Assembly (NCBI GenBank): GCA_013407085.1 | Contig: JACCGJ010016511.1 | Span: 62,001-126,000, forward strand | Length of the DNA: 64,000 nucleotides | Reading direction: 5' to 3' | Source of the DNA: Atriophallophorus winterbourni | Lineage: Eukaryota; Platyhelminthes; Trematoda; Plagiorchiida; Microphallidae | In this document: positions 24,201-39,651 of the stretch, piece by piece | Layout: each line of letters opens with the position of its first letter | Numbering within the stretch: the stretch's first letter is position 1 | Made by a program: the position numbers and the translations under genes | The notes under the pieces: generated by a model | What the model was told of the DNA's origin: nothing | Databases searched by the model: none | The model's input: only the letters and a program-made list of their open reading frames with translations

Positions 24201-27200
24201 CAGAACAACCATTGACGACTTCATCATTATCATCATCATCATGAAGCACAAGTCTGGAGCCAGACAAAGTGCCAAGCAATATGAGGCAGGAAAAGCATCA
24301 AGAGAACACGAAGACCGACACCTTGAAATCGGTAAAAGTACATAATGGATAAGGAAGTGAACAATATTGCTATTACGTCATCCGTAGGGAACTGTAACCA
24401 CACCGTTAGGCACAATCTTTGACGCTCGAGCGCACGAAGAATGCAGAATGCGAAACGCGGGCGTAAATTTGAACGAAAATCAATGATGTCGCGTATCACT
24501 AGTACTCACCAAGAAAACGTAACCATTCCCAAGCTGTACTGAGTAGAGCGTTTGAAAAGTCATCACACGATTCAACCTTGAGCAGCCACAAGTTCAACAT
24601 GTCTTCGAGAGCTTTTTGGTAAACGATAAACGAAAGATACTGGTCGATCGCAGAAGGATTAGATGCACACAGCTCGAATGACGGTTGATCTGTTGATGGC
24701 GTAGCAGGTGATGCTTCGAAGGCATTCAACAATCGCTGACAGTAAACCTGGGACACAAAGAAGGATTATAAAATCGACGTCTGAGTTCTAAGAAGATAAA
24801 CCATTATGAAAACTTTTTTTAATAGAAATGGATTTCAATCAAGGCTTCATTGATCTTGTTTTCTACTTTTCACAAGTTTGATTGCTCAGAATTTATTTTT
24901 AATTCTAATGTTGTTATACAGAGCAACCAGAAAAGAATCTAAAAGTTTATAAGTACTTGGAAGAAGTTTCCACACAAGCTGATGATGAATTCCTTTGTCG
25001 AAATAATGGTTTGTGAGATAATGATTACACTACGGCTTGGGAGTAACCATATCTCGACTGCTAACATTGGAAGCATGGTGAATGCGGCAACTTCCAGCTG
25101 GAGAGAAGCGGGTTTCGGTTTTAGCTATCGAACAAAGATAGCTTAGACGACCGGCAAGCGATGCGGACATATCGAATACGGTGGATGTCGTGACAGCCAT
25201 TTTTATTCTAGAAGCGGACTGTGCAGTCACACAACGCTTTGGGGTTCCAAAGGTTTTCATAGCCGGGGGTGGCAGTGGGGATAAGCTCCCACTGTTTATA
25301 AAATGCTCACATATGGCGCGTATCTCAAATAGCCTCTGACAACCAAGTCCAGCTTCTGGCCTGCACGAGTGGCTCCCCGAGTCAGGTGGAACTGCTTCTA
25401 CCAACAGGAGAAGAGGCGAGGGTGAGTGACTGGCGCCTGTAAACCAGTTTGCTTCGGGCAGATGTAGCTCGTTAGCCTGGGAGGTCATTTCATCTAAGGG
25501 AAGGAAAACCCTGATTTTAAACCTCCGCTGCCTTGCGGGATAACTGATCGCGGGAAAGGTTTCTGGAGAAAAAACTGAGGAAAAACCTGGAACAGAGTCT
25601 GATAGACGGTTAGTTGGTACACACCACCTCTTTCTGGCAACTCCTTGCTGCCTTGCAGTTCGCACTTGGTTGTGCAAAGGCTAGAGAAGCTGACTCGAAC
25701 AAACGCCGAGTGGTGCTGGGGACGCCGCTTTGTACCCTAATTCCCAAGAATCTTCATTGCAGCCGACTCATCCTCCAGGGGGAGATAGTCGCACACAAGC
25801 AAGCACAACGCGTTGGGGAATACGGAATTCTCGTATGTTGGTAATGTGCATTCATCATCTACATCGACTGAATGACGTCTACACAAGCGTAGAATCATTT
25901 GTCAATTAGAAAAATATTTGAGCATGAGCTCAGTTCAATTACCTTAGTTGTGATTAGAGAAAAAGAGAAGAAGAATGATTTCAATGGTGATACCGATGAT
26001 GATGACAGTCGAGTTGATTATTGACTGTAGTTTGTCTTAGCTAGACATCGTAATATGAACCAGGAAATAATAATTTTCCTACGATGAAAAGCTCTAAAAG
26101 AACGGTTGAGCGTGTGACGGCATTGAGTCATCGAGCCCTAGAAAATATATCACAGCTGATTTAGAATAAACAAGAATACGAATTTTGTTCCACCCTTTTC
26201 TGTCGAGCCTGAAATAAACAATTGTAGCACCTCAATTAACGCAAATGGATCGGGGGCTCACAGATTTGTTCGAAAGAAGATCGCTTTTCTACTGGATAAT
26301 AATGAAATTATGCGGATTTTACGAGAAACGTCAAATACTCACGTGTGATGCTCCGTAGGCACAAAACAGCTGCTCCACAGTCCATCCTTGTTGGGGATTC
26401 AGGATCGATTGACACAGTTCGCGAAACTGATCGGTAAGTTGCGAATACAAAAATAGTTGTTTTAATTTAACAATTTCGTCAGACGGCCTGGTTCCTAAAT
26501 CTGTAATCGATGTTTTGGACCTATGAGCTTCCGTGAGGGCGATCAAAACTAGAGACAGTTCTTTGTTGCCATCCGTCTGCTCAGTTTTCCCCGGATTCTT
26601 CAAGCACTGGAGCGTTTTCATGATCAGATCCATGGTTGTATCAAAAGATGAATGAATTTGCTCAAAGTGTGTGCACAATGTGTTAATTTCCGCGTCCAAA
26701 TCACTGGAAATCCCCGGATTGGCATTGAACACAGACGTTCGAAGAATGTGATAAAATCTATTGATTGGTGAATCTCGGCTTGAAGATTCATACAAATTAA
26801 GTTGTGTTTCTAACTGAGCCATCAGACTGATTGAGTTACAACCATTGTCTGTCAATCGCGGCAAAATTTGTTCTAAACGATTTTGAAGCGCAAGTTGGGA
26901 GAAATTGTGATATTCGGAAATTTTCCAGCATATCCGCGCATAATCATTCAAGCGGTTGATGGTTTGGAGAACATCTTGCACGAGGCTAACACGTGCGCTC
27001 ATGCAGCTATTCATGTCGGAAAAGATTGCCTGTGGAAATCAGAGAAAAGAAGACGTTGGTATTATTTGATCTTGATGAGAAATTTTGAATAATCTGCATA
27101 AGTTGAATGTGCAAAATTGGTGTCAGGGAATGTGTCGGTGATTAGAGTGATGAGGATGGTCTTGGTTCTGATGATGATGACGTTGACCATGTTGATTATT

Positions 27201-30200
27201 ATCATTATTCGAATGAAGATGACGGCGATGAAGGTAATGGTGCCAATGAATACGTTAGTGGGAATAATGCTGAGAATGGTCAAACGGATGGTGACACCGG
27301 ATACGCCTTCGGTGTTCTTCGATTCTAGTGTGAATTTCCCTGGATCGTGACACCTTTTGTGCGGGCTTCAAATCGGCCCTGCTTCAAATCAATTTTCCAC
27401 ACATTTCTCCGTTTTGGTCATCAATCAAACCTATTGTTTTCACCCATTTTCAACATGTTAACCAGGGATATTTTACGACCCACACGCTTTAAATGCTGAA
27501 CACATTTTGAAAAATGATTTTTTGAAAATCGTGTAAGCCGAACTTCTGTCTATTTTCATCACAACTCTCGTTGCGTTTCGTTGATGCTGGTAGATTAATC
27601 AAGGACTCTTTCGGAATTGAAGATGCATCCAGCAATCCAAATCTTTCCACTTTGTTCATTGTCTATTTTCAGACATTCGTGTCGTTAAATTAATCTGATT
27701 CACTGGAAATTTGTATAAGCGAATAAAGCCATTTTTATTCTTATTCTTCCATGATGATGATGATGATGGACGGATGATGGTAAGGATAAGAGATACATTT
27801 GCAACACCAAGTGGTCAAAAACACAAGGTTGAAAAATCAGATGGAAACTAGGTAGAAGATCAATAAAATATGCCAAAAAATCGATTTGTTCGTATTATGA
27901 ATTCTCACTTGTTCAAGGATTGATTTTCCGGCATTTCCATTCACTTGCGCGTTTAAATCTGTCAGTAACTCATTTCCCATGCTAACGTATTCTGAATAGT
28001 CTGTCTTTGGAACCGTGTCGTTATGCCATACACGGACTCCTTCGCTTAACGAGGCCTCTAATTCCGCGAGCGCATCGAGGAATACCGCAAAAGCTGGGAT
28101 GGAAAGAGGCAGCAAACGGAAATAGGAAGCCGAGTTAACCAAATACTCCATTTCACCGCGGTTCCGTTCCAACATGAATCGGCGTTGCTCAAAAACATCT
28201 AGCGCCGTTTCAAGGTCATTGCTACTAGAATGCTGCATCGTTCGGTTGGAAATGGCCCTCAGTTGGACGCGAAGTTTAGAAACGCCTTGAATTAGGTCTT
28301 TCGCTTCGATTGTGAATCGGGTGATTATAGGTATGTGTTCTTTCGTCGAATTGGGGGATGATATACAGGCGTTATCCTCTGTAGTCGAAGAACGAAAAGT
28401 AGTCACGAAGGCAGCTTGTTTCAACTCATCAATTCCACGTTCCAGTAAGTTCAGCTGTTCTGTGAGCACCGTTTGCCATGGTATCAAGTACTACAATGAA
28501 GGGGGAAACAAACGTTTATGGAGAATTTACTAGCAAAGCGTGAGACAGAGTTCCTGACAGTCGAGAAGGCTGTCATTCTGTTTACTATTTTAATAGTCAA
28601 TCAGTCAAAGGTGCAGCCTCTGACATGAAAGATATCAGGGTGGAGTCATTGCTATGACCATGTGAACTTGAGCGCTTGGTTCACGCTAATGAAGGATGGT
28701 TATTTTCTCGGACCTAATAGCAACAGGTAAAATATCAACTTTAGAACTAACACCATCTCCTTCATTCATATTTAATTGAGACGACTGAAGGCTAGATCGC
28801 AACATGGAGCAGATGAGATGGTTGATGAAGGTGATGACGTCGATGACTAGGAATATTAAGAATGAATACAGTATCATTGTGGTTATAATGAGGAAAAAGA
28901 CGTGAAAGTATAGAAGAAACATGAGAAATTGAGCGTGATCGCAAAAAAGATCAACATCAGTACCTAAGACAGCATTACATTGGTACCAAATAAGCTGAAC
29001 TGAAATTTCATATAAACATGACAAAAATTTTGCATGAATAGAACAACTGGTGTAGTCTAAAATTGATGCATTGCGCGTTGACTGAGCGCAAACTCATGAG
29101 TTTGAGACACCTATATCGCGAATGTGAACTGCTCTCAATCAATTTTCGCGAACGAGTTGTTGGCCTCCTTCGGTCGATGTCGACCATGGATGTACATAAC
29201 AATCGCATGATTTTTTCATACTGCACAGCTTTTCGAATGCCTAAACAGTCCGATTCGGAAAGAGCAATCTCTCCCACGGCGCTCGCAGCGATAGACATTA
29301 TTCGGTCGATCGGCATCAATTGCACGACGGTGGTGCGATCTGCGTTCAGCAGTTAAGACTACGCTTCACACTGTGCCGCAAAAAGAGCAGTCAAGAGCAA
29401 GTTTTTCCCAACTTGTGGGGTCAATGCCAAGAGCTTTCGTATCTATTTTGCAAACGTCTTTGTACCGCAAATGCGGTGTGTCCAATGGTAGACTTCCTGA
29501 TTTCAACCTACCATAGAGTAGATCTTTCGGAATACGACCATTTTCAATGCTGTAGACGTGACCAAGCCACCGCAGGCGGGGCTGCCGTAGTAGGATGAAC
29601 ACACACTGTAGACCAGCTTTTGAAAGCACTTCAGCATTAGTAACTGTGTCTATCCACGATATGTTCAAGATACGACGGATGCTTCACAGATGAAAAGCAT
29701 TCAGCTTCCGTTCGCGTCTTGTGTGGATGGCCCAGGTTTCACAGCCGTAAAGTAATGCGAACGAGTAGAATAGCACTTTTGGCTTTTGCCTTCATGCACC
29801 GATACAACTTTTCCTCGGTATACCATTATCATCATCATCATCAGGCACCATAAGAGAAGACGCTGGTGCGAAAAGAATACCACCACGTAACATCAAATCT
29901 TGTAAGCCACATGCAAGGAGGCTAACGACACGAAATACAACCAACCCGTTCAACCAAAGGAACAGATGAATGAAAGATTAGCAAAAGCAAGTGAATGAGG
30001 ATACATACCCGATTTGTACGACAGTTCTACTTTAACACACTGCTGCTCCTTAACGTTGTGTTCGTTTAATAAGCGACGTCTGTACGTTGAGTATAGCGAA
30101 GACAAAGTGTGTCTTATGAAAATCAGTCAATACGCTAAAAGTTATACTGTGGAGGTCGAAACAATCGCGAATTATTCATTTTAAGTATGAAATTTACCAA

Positions 30201-33200
30201 TGAGATTTTACACAATGGGAATTAAAGGCTCAGTCCAACGCCAAAGGTTTTACGTTAAGAATAATAAAATAAAACTTACCATCTCCACAACATTAGAGCG
30301 GTGAGATGAAATCGTGGACAAGTCATTCAATTCATCTGAATCGGTGAACACGGTTTCTTGATAGTGTATGATTTCCTGAATAATCCACGCCAACTGACGC
30401 AGCCGCGTTCCCAGCGAATTATATTTGAGTGATATTTTCTGAAAGTGGGAGTGCACATTCTCGACGCTGTTCACCAAGTCCGTCCATGTTTGCCGTACTT
30501 CGAGCAGTTTCTTAGTGGCGACTGCGTCAATCGGTCGATCAGACAAAGCGTCGCACAAAGCTTGTAACCAAGGTTTCGAGGCAGAAAGATGCATGTGCAA
30601 GTTAGCCACGAAACACGTAACCTCGTCGGCAACGTCTACGATATCCACGTTGCTCAAATCAACTAGGTACTGATGTGCTCTTGTTGCATGTTCATCAATC
30701 CACGAAGCAGTCATGTCAGCATACGTGCACAACAGATCCACGGGCTGGTGTTGCTCATGAAGTCTTTGAACAGCGAACGCGAACATCTCGATCGCTTCAT
30801 TTCGTGATTCACGTGACCGAGATTGATAGCGCAGCCAAAGCTGATCTAATTGGTACTTTAAACGGTCAACAAACAAGGCATTGTTATTCGTGGAACACGT
30901 TGTACAGAGCCAGGTCATTTCTGCGTGAGCCCGCTCCATCAGAACAGAGCTTCTGATGGGTATCGTAAAGCAAGCATCAATGTATCGTAACTGTTGACAA
31001 AATGTCTCTGGATTGAAAGGAAGTTCTTGTATCAAGCTCTTTGATGTATGAAGTGCGGCGATGTTTGGAGAAACAGATGATACTCCACCTGCTATTGATT
31101 TGTTGACGAGATCTATCACCCATAGACTTCGCGACATACCGCTTACTGTTGAGAAAAGCAAACGAGTCAGATTGTGCCATGTAAGGTGAAAAGTGGTGTT
31201 CATGATGGAAACCAGAGTGGAATAATCTGCTTGGCTTGCGTTGAGCTGCGAAAAGTGTTTGTAAAATTCGTCCAGCATAACGAACAGTTTCCGAGCATGT
31301 AATCTCAAATTCAGCAGCTCATGTGCGATATTCCGTATCCAAGTAATCTGACTTTGAAACGTCTCCAGAGAATCTGACGATATGAGGAAATGTTCGATAG
31401 TCATTCGTGGAATATCTGTGTTGTTGTTGCTGCAAGATTGGAGTATATTCGAGGATGCTTCCAGCCATGAACTCATCGTTGGATGTATCAGCGGAATCCA
31501 GGATTTCGGACAGTCAGGAAGCCGTTGACACAAGCCAATCATACGATCTAGTGAACAAGCAAGTGGTAAAATTAAACGAAACGAAAGCGTGAATGACAGC
31601 GGAAATGATGAACGATACGTACCGTTAAAGTTGTCGATTTTGCCATTCAATCTAACCCAACGCATCGCAAGCGCGTGTAGTTGTCCAGCTCGAACTACCG
31701 CCCGGTCCCACACACGCGTGCCACGCAAAATCAAATCCTTTGGCAAAGGAAACTCAACACAGGAATAATCGAAATCTGAATTCGAGGCACCAATAGGGCT
31801 GTTGTCCAGAAGTGTTTGGACAATACACGCCACCTCGGTGTTTATCCAAAAAAGATTACCACAAGTGAGCTGAAAAACAGACATGAAATCACACGTTTAG
31901 AATCAGATAACTTAAAGAAAAGCTGTTCTATACATCACATGCGGGCTGAAGTACTTCCAGATTTGCCAGCCATCTAGATTAATACCTAGAAATCGATAGT
32001 TGTAGTCAGATTGTATTAGAATTTCGAGTGAAGCCTATTACCCGCAGCTATAAACGGTGTGGTGTTATCAATGTATGACTCAATTACTGCACCATTAGTT
32101 TACTTGTTCACAGTTATTGATCGCTGTTAGTATGTTTTCGAGGTGATGGGGCCTCAATTCAGTTTGTATGCGCTTTAGATAGACACGCTCATATTAATCA
32201 ATCCCCATTCTTGTATCTTTCCTTTGTAAGCATAATTATGTGATTGTATGCCATTGAAAAATCTATACGTAATCGATGAAAGACTGTCTTTATTCAAGAA
32301 GAATAAAAGGTTCATTCAAAAACAGTTTTTCTTTCAGAGATTAAGGTTCATTAGTTTGGGCAATATAGAGAAGAACGATTGCAAACAGGAAAATAGTTTA
32401 CTTGTTCAATAACAGTGTCTTTCTGAGAAGGATACCTTGAGGCAAATTGGACAAATGAGCTTCGATAGAAAGATTTTTGAAGGTAATATAGTGCGTTTCG
32501 ATGTGGTATTCGATAAGGATTGATATTTTACGAACCCATCCGGAAATTATGGGAATTTATTCGTGAAAATAATACTAATAAATCGTTCACGTGAAATCGA
32601 ATGTAGTTTGGAATCACCTTCTAAAATATATTCATGAGAAATTAAAATTTCACACGAGATGATCTTGGTACAATGTCTGATGTGCACAAACGCTTCGCAA
32701 TGAAGTACCGGAATCATTGCGGGTTAACTAGGCAACCGATGGCGTGTGCTACAAAAGAAAACAAAGCTAGAAGGCATGTGGATCCTGATCCTACTGTCCC
32801 TACCTGGTGAGTGTCAACAACACGAAACCGGTCGTGAGTTGTGTGTGTGTGTGTGTGATGGAAATGCAAGCTAGAACCACTTTCATTCAAACACCAAAAC
32901 CGTGGAGACAAAGTGTAGGAAGTAAGCCAATTAGCGTCGTTGAGAAGAGTAAGATAATGAGTCCAAGTTAGATTGTCTGGACTGGTGGCATCTAGATGTT
33001 TGACAAGATTTTCGGATAAAATCTGTAAATCTAACTCTACATTGCTGAAGACTACTGCAGCCAGTGTGGCGTTAGTTGACGTGTAGGTTAGTGAATACCA
33101 TTTGTATGCATTTTCCTAATTAAACGACAAGCACCTGCCTTCTGATCACGTTGTACTTTCATTTAATGCGGATGTGAGTGTGTTCACAGGTCCGTCTATA

Positions 33201-36200
33201 AGCAAGTGACATCGAATAACGTACTCAACGTACTTAAGACTGAGAGTTAAAAGTGGCTCTGGAAGAGCAGACACGTATGTTCAAAAAAATGAATGAAGAG
33301 AGAAGTTCTTCATAAAGCACTCCCTTCACTTTGTGCAGCAAAGAAGAACGTACCTCGTTGAGAACAAACTCCGGATATCTAGCCCCGAAATATCAACAAA
33401 GCCAATTGACTATTGTTTGGCATGATCTGTATTTTAAGCCCACGATTTGGACATAGTCGACAAAGCCAAACGCATTCATTTCGTCTATATGCATAATAAC
33501 GAGCTTCATTGTCACTGCGAATTCAACGTACAACCGTGTCAATCTAAGAACGGGTAGCGAATTAATCGGAATCCCCGTTAGTAGGTAACTTTTGCAGACG
33601 ATCGACGACAACGCTCTCTCAGATTTTTTTAGACTTGTAGAGAACATGCTATACGCCAGAACTTTCCGGTGTGTCCCGGACTAATTATAACTGTTTTTCA
33701 AACATTGACAACGGTATCGAAAATTGCGCATCCATGTAACTTACAAGATGGTGGGTATAAAAGACAAGTATAAAATCGACACAAAAGTCGCCGGGATATA
33801 AACTCGAACATATAGAAGCGATAGTTAAAGATAAATGGGTTTCATTATTAGATTTCGAAAGCAACTTACACGATGCTGTTCACATGCCTTATACAAACAA
33901 TCGGGAGATTGAACTGGACGGTTGATTTGCGTCTCCAAGTGGTCAAGATAAACGCGATACATTTGAATGAGACGCGTCGTCCAATTTGACTCCTGTGAAG
34001 AATCAGTTTGACGGATTTCCGCCCTTGGCTTAGCCAATGAAATCAATAGCTTCTCTACGGCTTGTTTGGAACAACGTTGAACTCTCGCCAACACCCGTTC
34101 GGGATGTAATTCACCAAGGTGATCGGAATGTCGTTTGTGGAATTCATCAATTTTCCATGCAGCCTGGATGATGAGGCGTAATAAATCTTCGTCTAGTACA
34201 TCACCGTTTGAGGAAGGAGCCTCAATATGGTCCAGCAATGTAGCACGAAGTTCTTCTGTTAGTAGGACATCCTGGTTAAGCAAAACGATCGTTTTTAGCC
34301 ATGCAAAAAGTTGTTCGATGAAAGCAATGTAGATGAAAGCCGCCATCGACCAGATTGAAGTAGGCTGATTGGTGGCTTTCAGCAACTGATAGAATTTGGT
34401 TTGAAAGGAGCACATCTTTCTAGAATAACAAACAGCCAGAAACCGGTTAGGGTGTATCAGTGCAGGACATGCGATCTCTCGCAAAACCGTTGTATCACGC
34501 GTTCATGACCAGAGCGAAATGTGGCTGATTCGCGGTGGACAAAGAATCATCATGTATACGAGGTAGCAAGTGACCTCGAAACCCTAAGTTGTGGAGTGCA
34601 ACTATCTATTTGGCTTAAGATCACTTTCAAGATCAGTGAACATTTGTTGAGGGGAGAGGTTAATGCCCTCGAGATGAAAAAGTAATCATGCGTCCACATG
34701 TGACTTGGTTGTGTACGGAAGCGAAAACCAGCAGTCAGGTGAATGGCACAAATCGGATAGAGTTACCGTAGTTTGGCACATTGTCAAGTTAGGAAACTAT
34801 GGAGAATGTTCAAGGACAGAAAATAGCAGATGGTATTGATCGTAGAGGTCAAGAGTAAAGTCAGATGTAGGACAGTTGGCATCCACCGTTATTGTTTATA
34901 TGTATTTATATGGGTTGGAATTTCGGTAAATAACACAAAGGCGACGAAAGGTAGCCTCTCTAATAATTTATTTGATGAAATATCCAATTCAGAGGATGCA
35001 GACGCTTTACAAATTTGCAGCGTCCGATAAAGATCTCAACGTTTATTCTTGGAACAGCCTATCTTCCAAGCTGGGGTTCGCGTGATTTGACGTCATAGTG
35101 AACACTCAGTCTAAGAGATATGGCTCGAAATATTGCCCAGTGGTGATCAATTGTAGGCATGTTCAATGAATGCTTGGATAATCTTGTGCGTCATTAAATA
35201 AAGTGTTGAGGGTAGCATGTTTTGATGCGTGACAAGGAAGCTGCCGTGTTGGTGGCGCTCTATTCGTTCACAAAAATGGATACGTAGGTTTGGTTAAGGA
35301 TGTACACACTCCGTCCCAGTTTGACCTTGCTCAACTGTAGATTCTGTAACATTTCCAATCACACTACACCCATCTAGGATTTTATCTTCATGGTTGTACG
35401 GCAGTGAGGCCTTTGTCACATGCTACCGATATACCACTGTCTCTGCTGATAATGATAATGTAGAATCATAAAAGGTAAAGGATGCATCGGTAAAATCAAG
35501 AGATGGAAAACCTTACCTGATTGTCATCACTGTTCATCCTGTCTGGAAAAGCACCAAAAGATGTGATAATCAACTCATGAACAATTGGTTTCGTCACGCT
35601 AGACTCCATCAAGTCTGGTACGAGACATAACTCAGAACTGATCTCCAACAAAACCAAGGCTATTAATAAGTTCAATTGCAACATTGTCAGTTCGAATGCA
35701 GCTTCGTCGGAAACCGGGGTTGTTTCGTATCGACCGAAAAGAGACAATGATTCATGTAGCGAATGTCGCACAGAGTGGACTTCCGAAAGAACACACGTTA
35801 GAGAATTTTCAACGTTTGGAAGCAAGTTGTAGTTCATTAGGTGTGAGATCTGTTTCAGAAAACAAAGAAGAATATACTTTTCATTGATTATGCGGATCAA
35901 CGTGTAGGTAAAGTAGAAAAAGATGTACATGTATTGTAGATAGAAGCTTAGTATACCACTTCGTTTAGTCAGTAAGACTATGAGTATCTCTGGTGTCTGT
36001 AATGTGATCCTAGTGATTTGGAGTAATCAAAATGAAGTCACTGCGTTTTTGCTGCTGAAAGGCACCCTTTGGCGCAATCCCGGGATCAGCTTCAAGCCTA
36101 AAATACGTGTTTAACAAGCAGTGATCCAGCTTGTACTGCTTCATGAATGTGAGACGTGGCCGCTGAGGTAAAAGGATGTATGATATTTAGAAGTGTCTGA

Positions 36201-39200
36201 CTATCGTTGCCTTAGGATAAGCTTGACCGGATATTTAACGCTGCCCTTCGGGTGCGATGCAACGGAATACCTCTGCTTTCCGTTCACATCCAACGGCGAA
36301 GACCGCGCTGGATTGGCCACATCCTGCGTATGACAGACTCGGTGCTCACGAAACTCGTCCTCGACCTTAAACCCGCTCGTACTTGTCGTCGGCAACAAGG
36401 CAGTTAAGCGAAGAGCTGTTTTCAACTGTGAAGGAGGACTGCGTACCATCTACGGTGTTCGAAGGCGGGAAGACGACTGGATCACGATCTCCAACGATCT
36501 CGCCTCCGATCGACGCGCCATGGCTGGCATGATTCGAGATATCGATAAAGTCAGCTAATCCACCCGTGGAGCTAGCCGCACAAAAGTAAAAGTAAGTATA
36601 AAATGACTGCGCGAAGACAACCTGACACTAGCGAACTAAAAGTGGTTAGCCTTGTCCCTGCTGACCCTTGTAAACTCCTGAATTGTCTTTCGGCGGCAGC
36701 GATGGTTATTTTTTATTCCTTATCAAATCGCTGGTCCTACGTGGCCAATGATTTTCCCTGTTTCGTTAACACAAAGTGCCACAAAATAACAGGCTGTTAT
36801 CGCGATTTGAGAAATATTTCGGGATCCATTTTACATCCGGATGAGCTGGAAAATCAGGGTTGGGCCCATTGTCTAAAATATGCACCGCGATGGTCAAGGC
36901 TCCTTAGCTTGAATAGCGCGCTGATACCACTATGCCAAGGCGAAGCCACCCCGAAGAATAGGAACGCTAGTTTCATTTCTCGAGTTCACCTCGAAAACGA
37001 GGGGTAAACAAATTGCGTAGCGTGCCACATTAAGGCAACAGCTCAATTCAATCCTATCAACATATGAACGATTCATTCGGATCGACCGATAGATTATAAG
37101 CGAGTTGTCAGCGGTTTATATGGATCTCCTGTTGTCTAAAGTCAACGGGAAAAAGCGATTGGCCCGAGATTGTGCTTGCACACAACTTGATAGTTGTGCC
37201 AGAAAAGTGCAAGCCACGACTGATGGTCCATAACGATAGGATAATTCAAATATAATAACGAGGACAAATGAATTATATTGTACGAACCTTGGTTTGCGAA
37301 GAAATTTTTCCAATGCAGTCTCTGTCGTAAGAGTTGTTCAAATATTCATGGAAGAGATTCCGCAATGAAGCTAGGATAGACTGTGCGTGATTCGTTGTCA
37401 GAGACTGATACGTTTCAGACGTCGACTGGGTACGCTGTTCGAGTTTCGATTTGAGAGAATGTAGAACGGAAAGATAAGAAGGAAGAGATCCGAAAAGCAA
37501 TGGAACTTGATCAATAAAATCGATGTTATGCAGTTCCATTGATCCCGCGGTGAATAACTCGGGGTTTGCGTTGAGCAAATCCTAAAAATGCAAATACATT
37601 AAATTAATGAAAATCATGAACAGAAACGATACAACGAGCAACACAAAGCAGAAGGCAATCAACAATGAAAGAGCTAACAACAATAGACAGATAGATAGAC
37701 AGATGGATAGATAGATAGATAGATGGATGGATGGATGGATGGATGGATGGATGGATGGATGGATGGATGGATGGATGGATGGATGGATGGATGGATGGAT
37801 GGATGGATGGATGGATGGATGGATCAAAGGGACTGAGACGCATATGGCGCTCACTGTGTTGCAAATCTCGGGGAATAATAAGAAATTTAAAGTTTAATGT
37901 TAGAAGTGGTAATGCCTTGTTTCCTAAGTCATCACTTGGCTTGTTAAACGTAGTGAGATGATGAGTGAACATGTGTTTTTCCACATGTCTAAAAACCTTC
38001 CACAAACGTGAGATCTTAGCGTATATACATCTTTCAAAATTATGAAACGCAAACATACATGATGAACCTTCGATAAACGTTCGCGGCAGTGTACAACAAT
38101 TGGGTCCGGGATTTGTTCAATGCAGTAATGTTCCGGTTTCTCGGGGTGCCTAGCTTTTGCCCCTCCGAGGTTCCATGTAGCGGGTTCTTTATCGATTGAT
38201 CTGTTACAGATGAACGAATAGAGGATTGAAAATAGAAGCGTATTGAGTGAAATAAGTTCACGCCAATCGTAAATCCTTTCGTCTTTGCACGAATGAGCAC
38301 ATTTGAAAACTCGTTAGAGAATCGTGCATTGAAACTCGGGTCTAATGACCAAATAGTGGCCGCTCTGCTATCGCAGTTAAATTCAGCAGAACATCTTATG
38401 GATCTGAGAAGGCGGGAGTCTAAAGACAATCTGCAGAACGAGGCCATCTACAAGCATCCCTTCATGATGCTGGGTTTACTTTGATGCATTTTGGGCGTTT
38501 AAAATCGGTTCAATTGAACTCAACGTTAAATAGATGCCTCATGAATTCTGGAAACACACATCACAATTTTCATCACCGTGATATGAAAAAGACATTGCAA
38601 CACTCGATAACATTTAACACAGAGCAATAAATCGGGTATGTAACCAACGCTATGACCAGCGATCGTCGCGACTTTTCCCGAGCATCCTCGTTCGTGGGCA
38701 AATTTTAGGTGGTCTGATCCTCACCTACAGTATAATAAAATCCGACCTCCCATCACTAAATCACCTATTCAAACTTGGTTGCAGTCTCGCAACGCGTAGC
38801 TCTGTACTCTCTCTCTCGAACTACCACGTTACGGTCTCAACTATCATCAAAACGTTTATTCAGTCCGGGACGGTGTCCTCTAAATCTCTCCACCATCAGA
38901 AATTTTCCCGTCACGGACGGGTAAGCAGTAGTCTCAAGCAAATTGCTGCTTTTGATTCAGCGAATTAACGAAATAATACTTACGTGATACCTTCCAGTGT
39001 GCGAGTTATTTCTTCCTCGAGTTCACGTAAACTTTCAAGATCAAGACTTAAATTAGGACTACACAATGGAACTTCCTGGCGTTTGCTCGGTACCGATTCT
39101 TCAATCGGCTGTGAGTTCTTGAGCTGCAATCAAAATATCGCTCTCATTAATTCAGACGATAAGTAATCAATCGGAAGAAACGGAAACTTTGAACTGAACA

Positions 39201-39528
39201 AACAAAACAATGAAACTACCGTGTGAAAAGTAACTGAAAAAAGAAAAGATATAAAGAGCAGTAAAAGCCAAAATATGAGCTAATTCTTGATGCCGATTCG
39301 GGTACTAAAGGTGCTTGAACACTTCTTCGAACTTCCGTAATGCATTAATTCCATATTAATGGGTGTCAGGCGTATCCGAGTTTGAATCATGCGTTCGTTT
39401 AGTACGAGGAATTTTTGTACATTGATGAACGGTGATTGAATATTGATACGTTACATCGATTATTAGTTGATAATGATGATGATGATGATGATTATGATGA
39501 TGATGATGATGATGACGACGACGACGAC

Positions 39529-39593
<65 letters not shown>

Positions 39594-39594
39594 C

Positions 39595-39651
<57 letters not shown>

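Noticed and set aside
25030..25677. 215-residue minus-strand frame as a nesprin-like exon
   Set aside because: Composition differs from the rod, no helical pattern, no in-phase splice borders; more likely a retroelement 5' region.
33393..33647. 84-residue minus-strand frame between exons 33870 and 31869
   Set aside because: No acceptor/donor pair in the needed phase, and the flanking exons already join in phase without it.
37582..38056. Frames of repeated Pro-Ser-Ile-His or Met-Asp-Gly-Trp
   Set aside because: Caused by the GGAT/ATGG microsatellite; the same occurs at 59813-60099.
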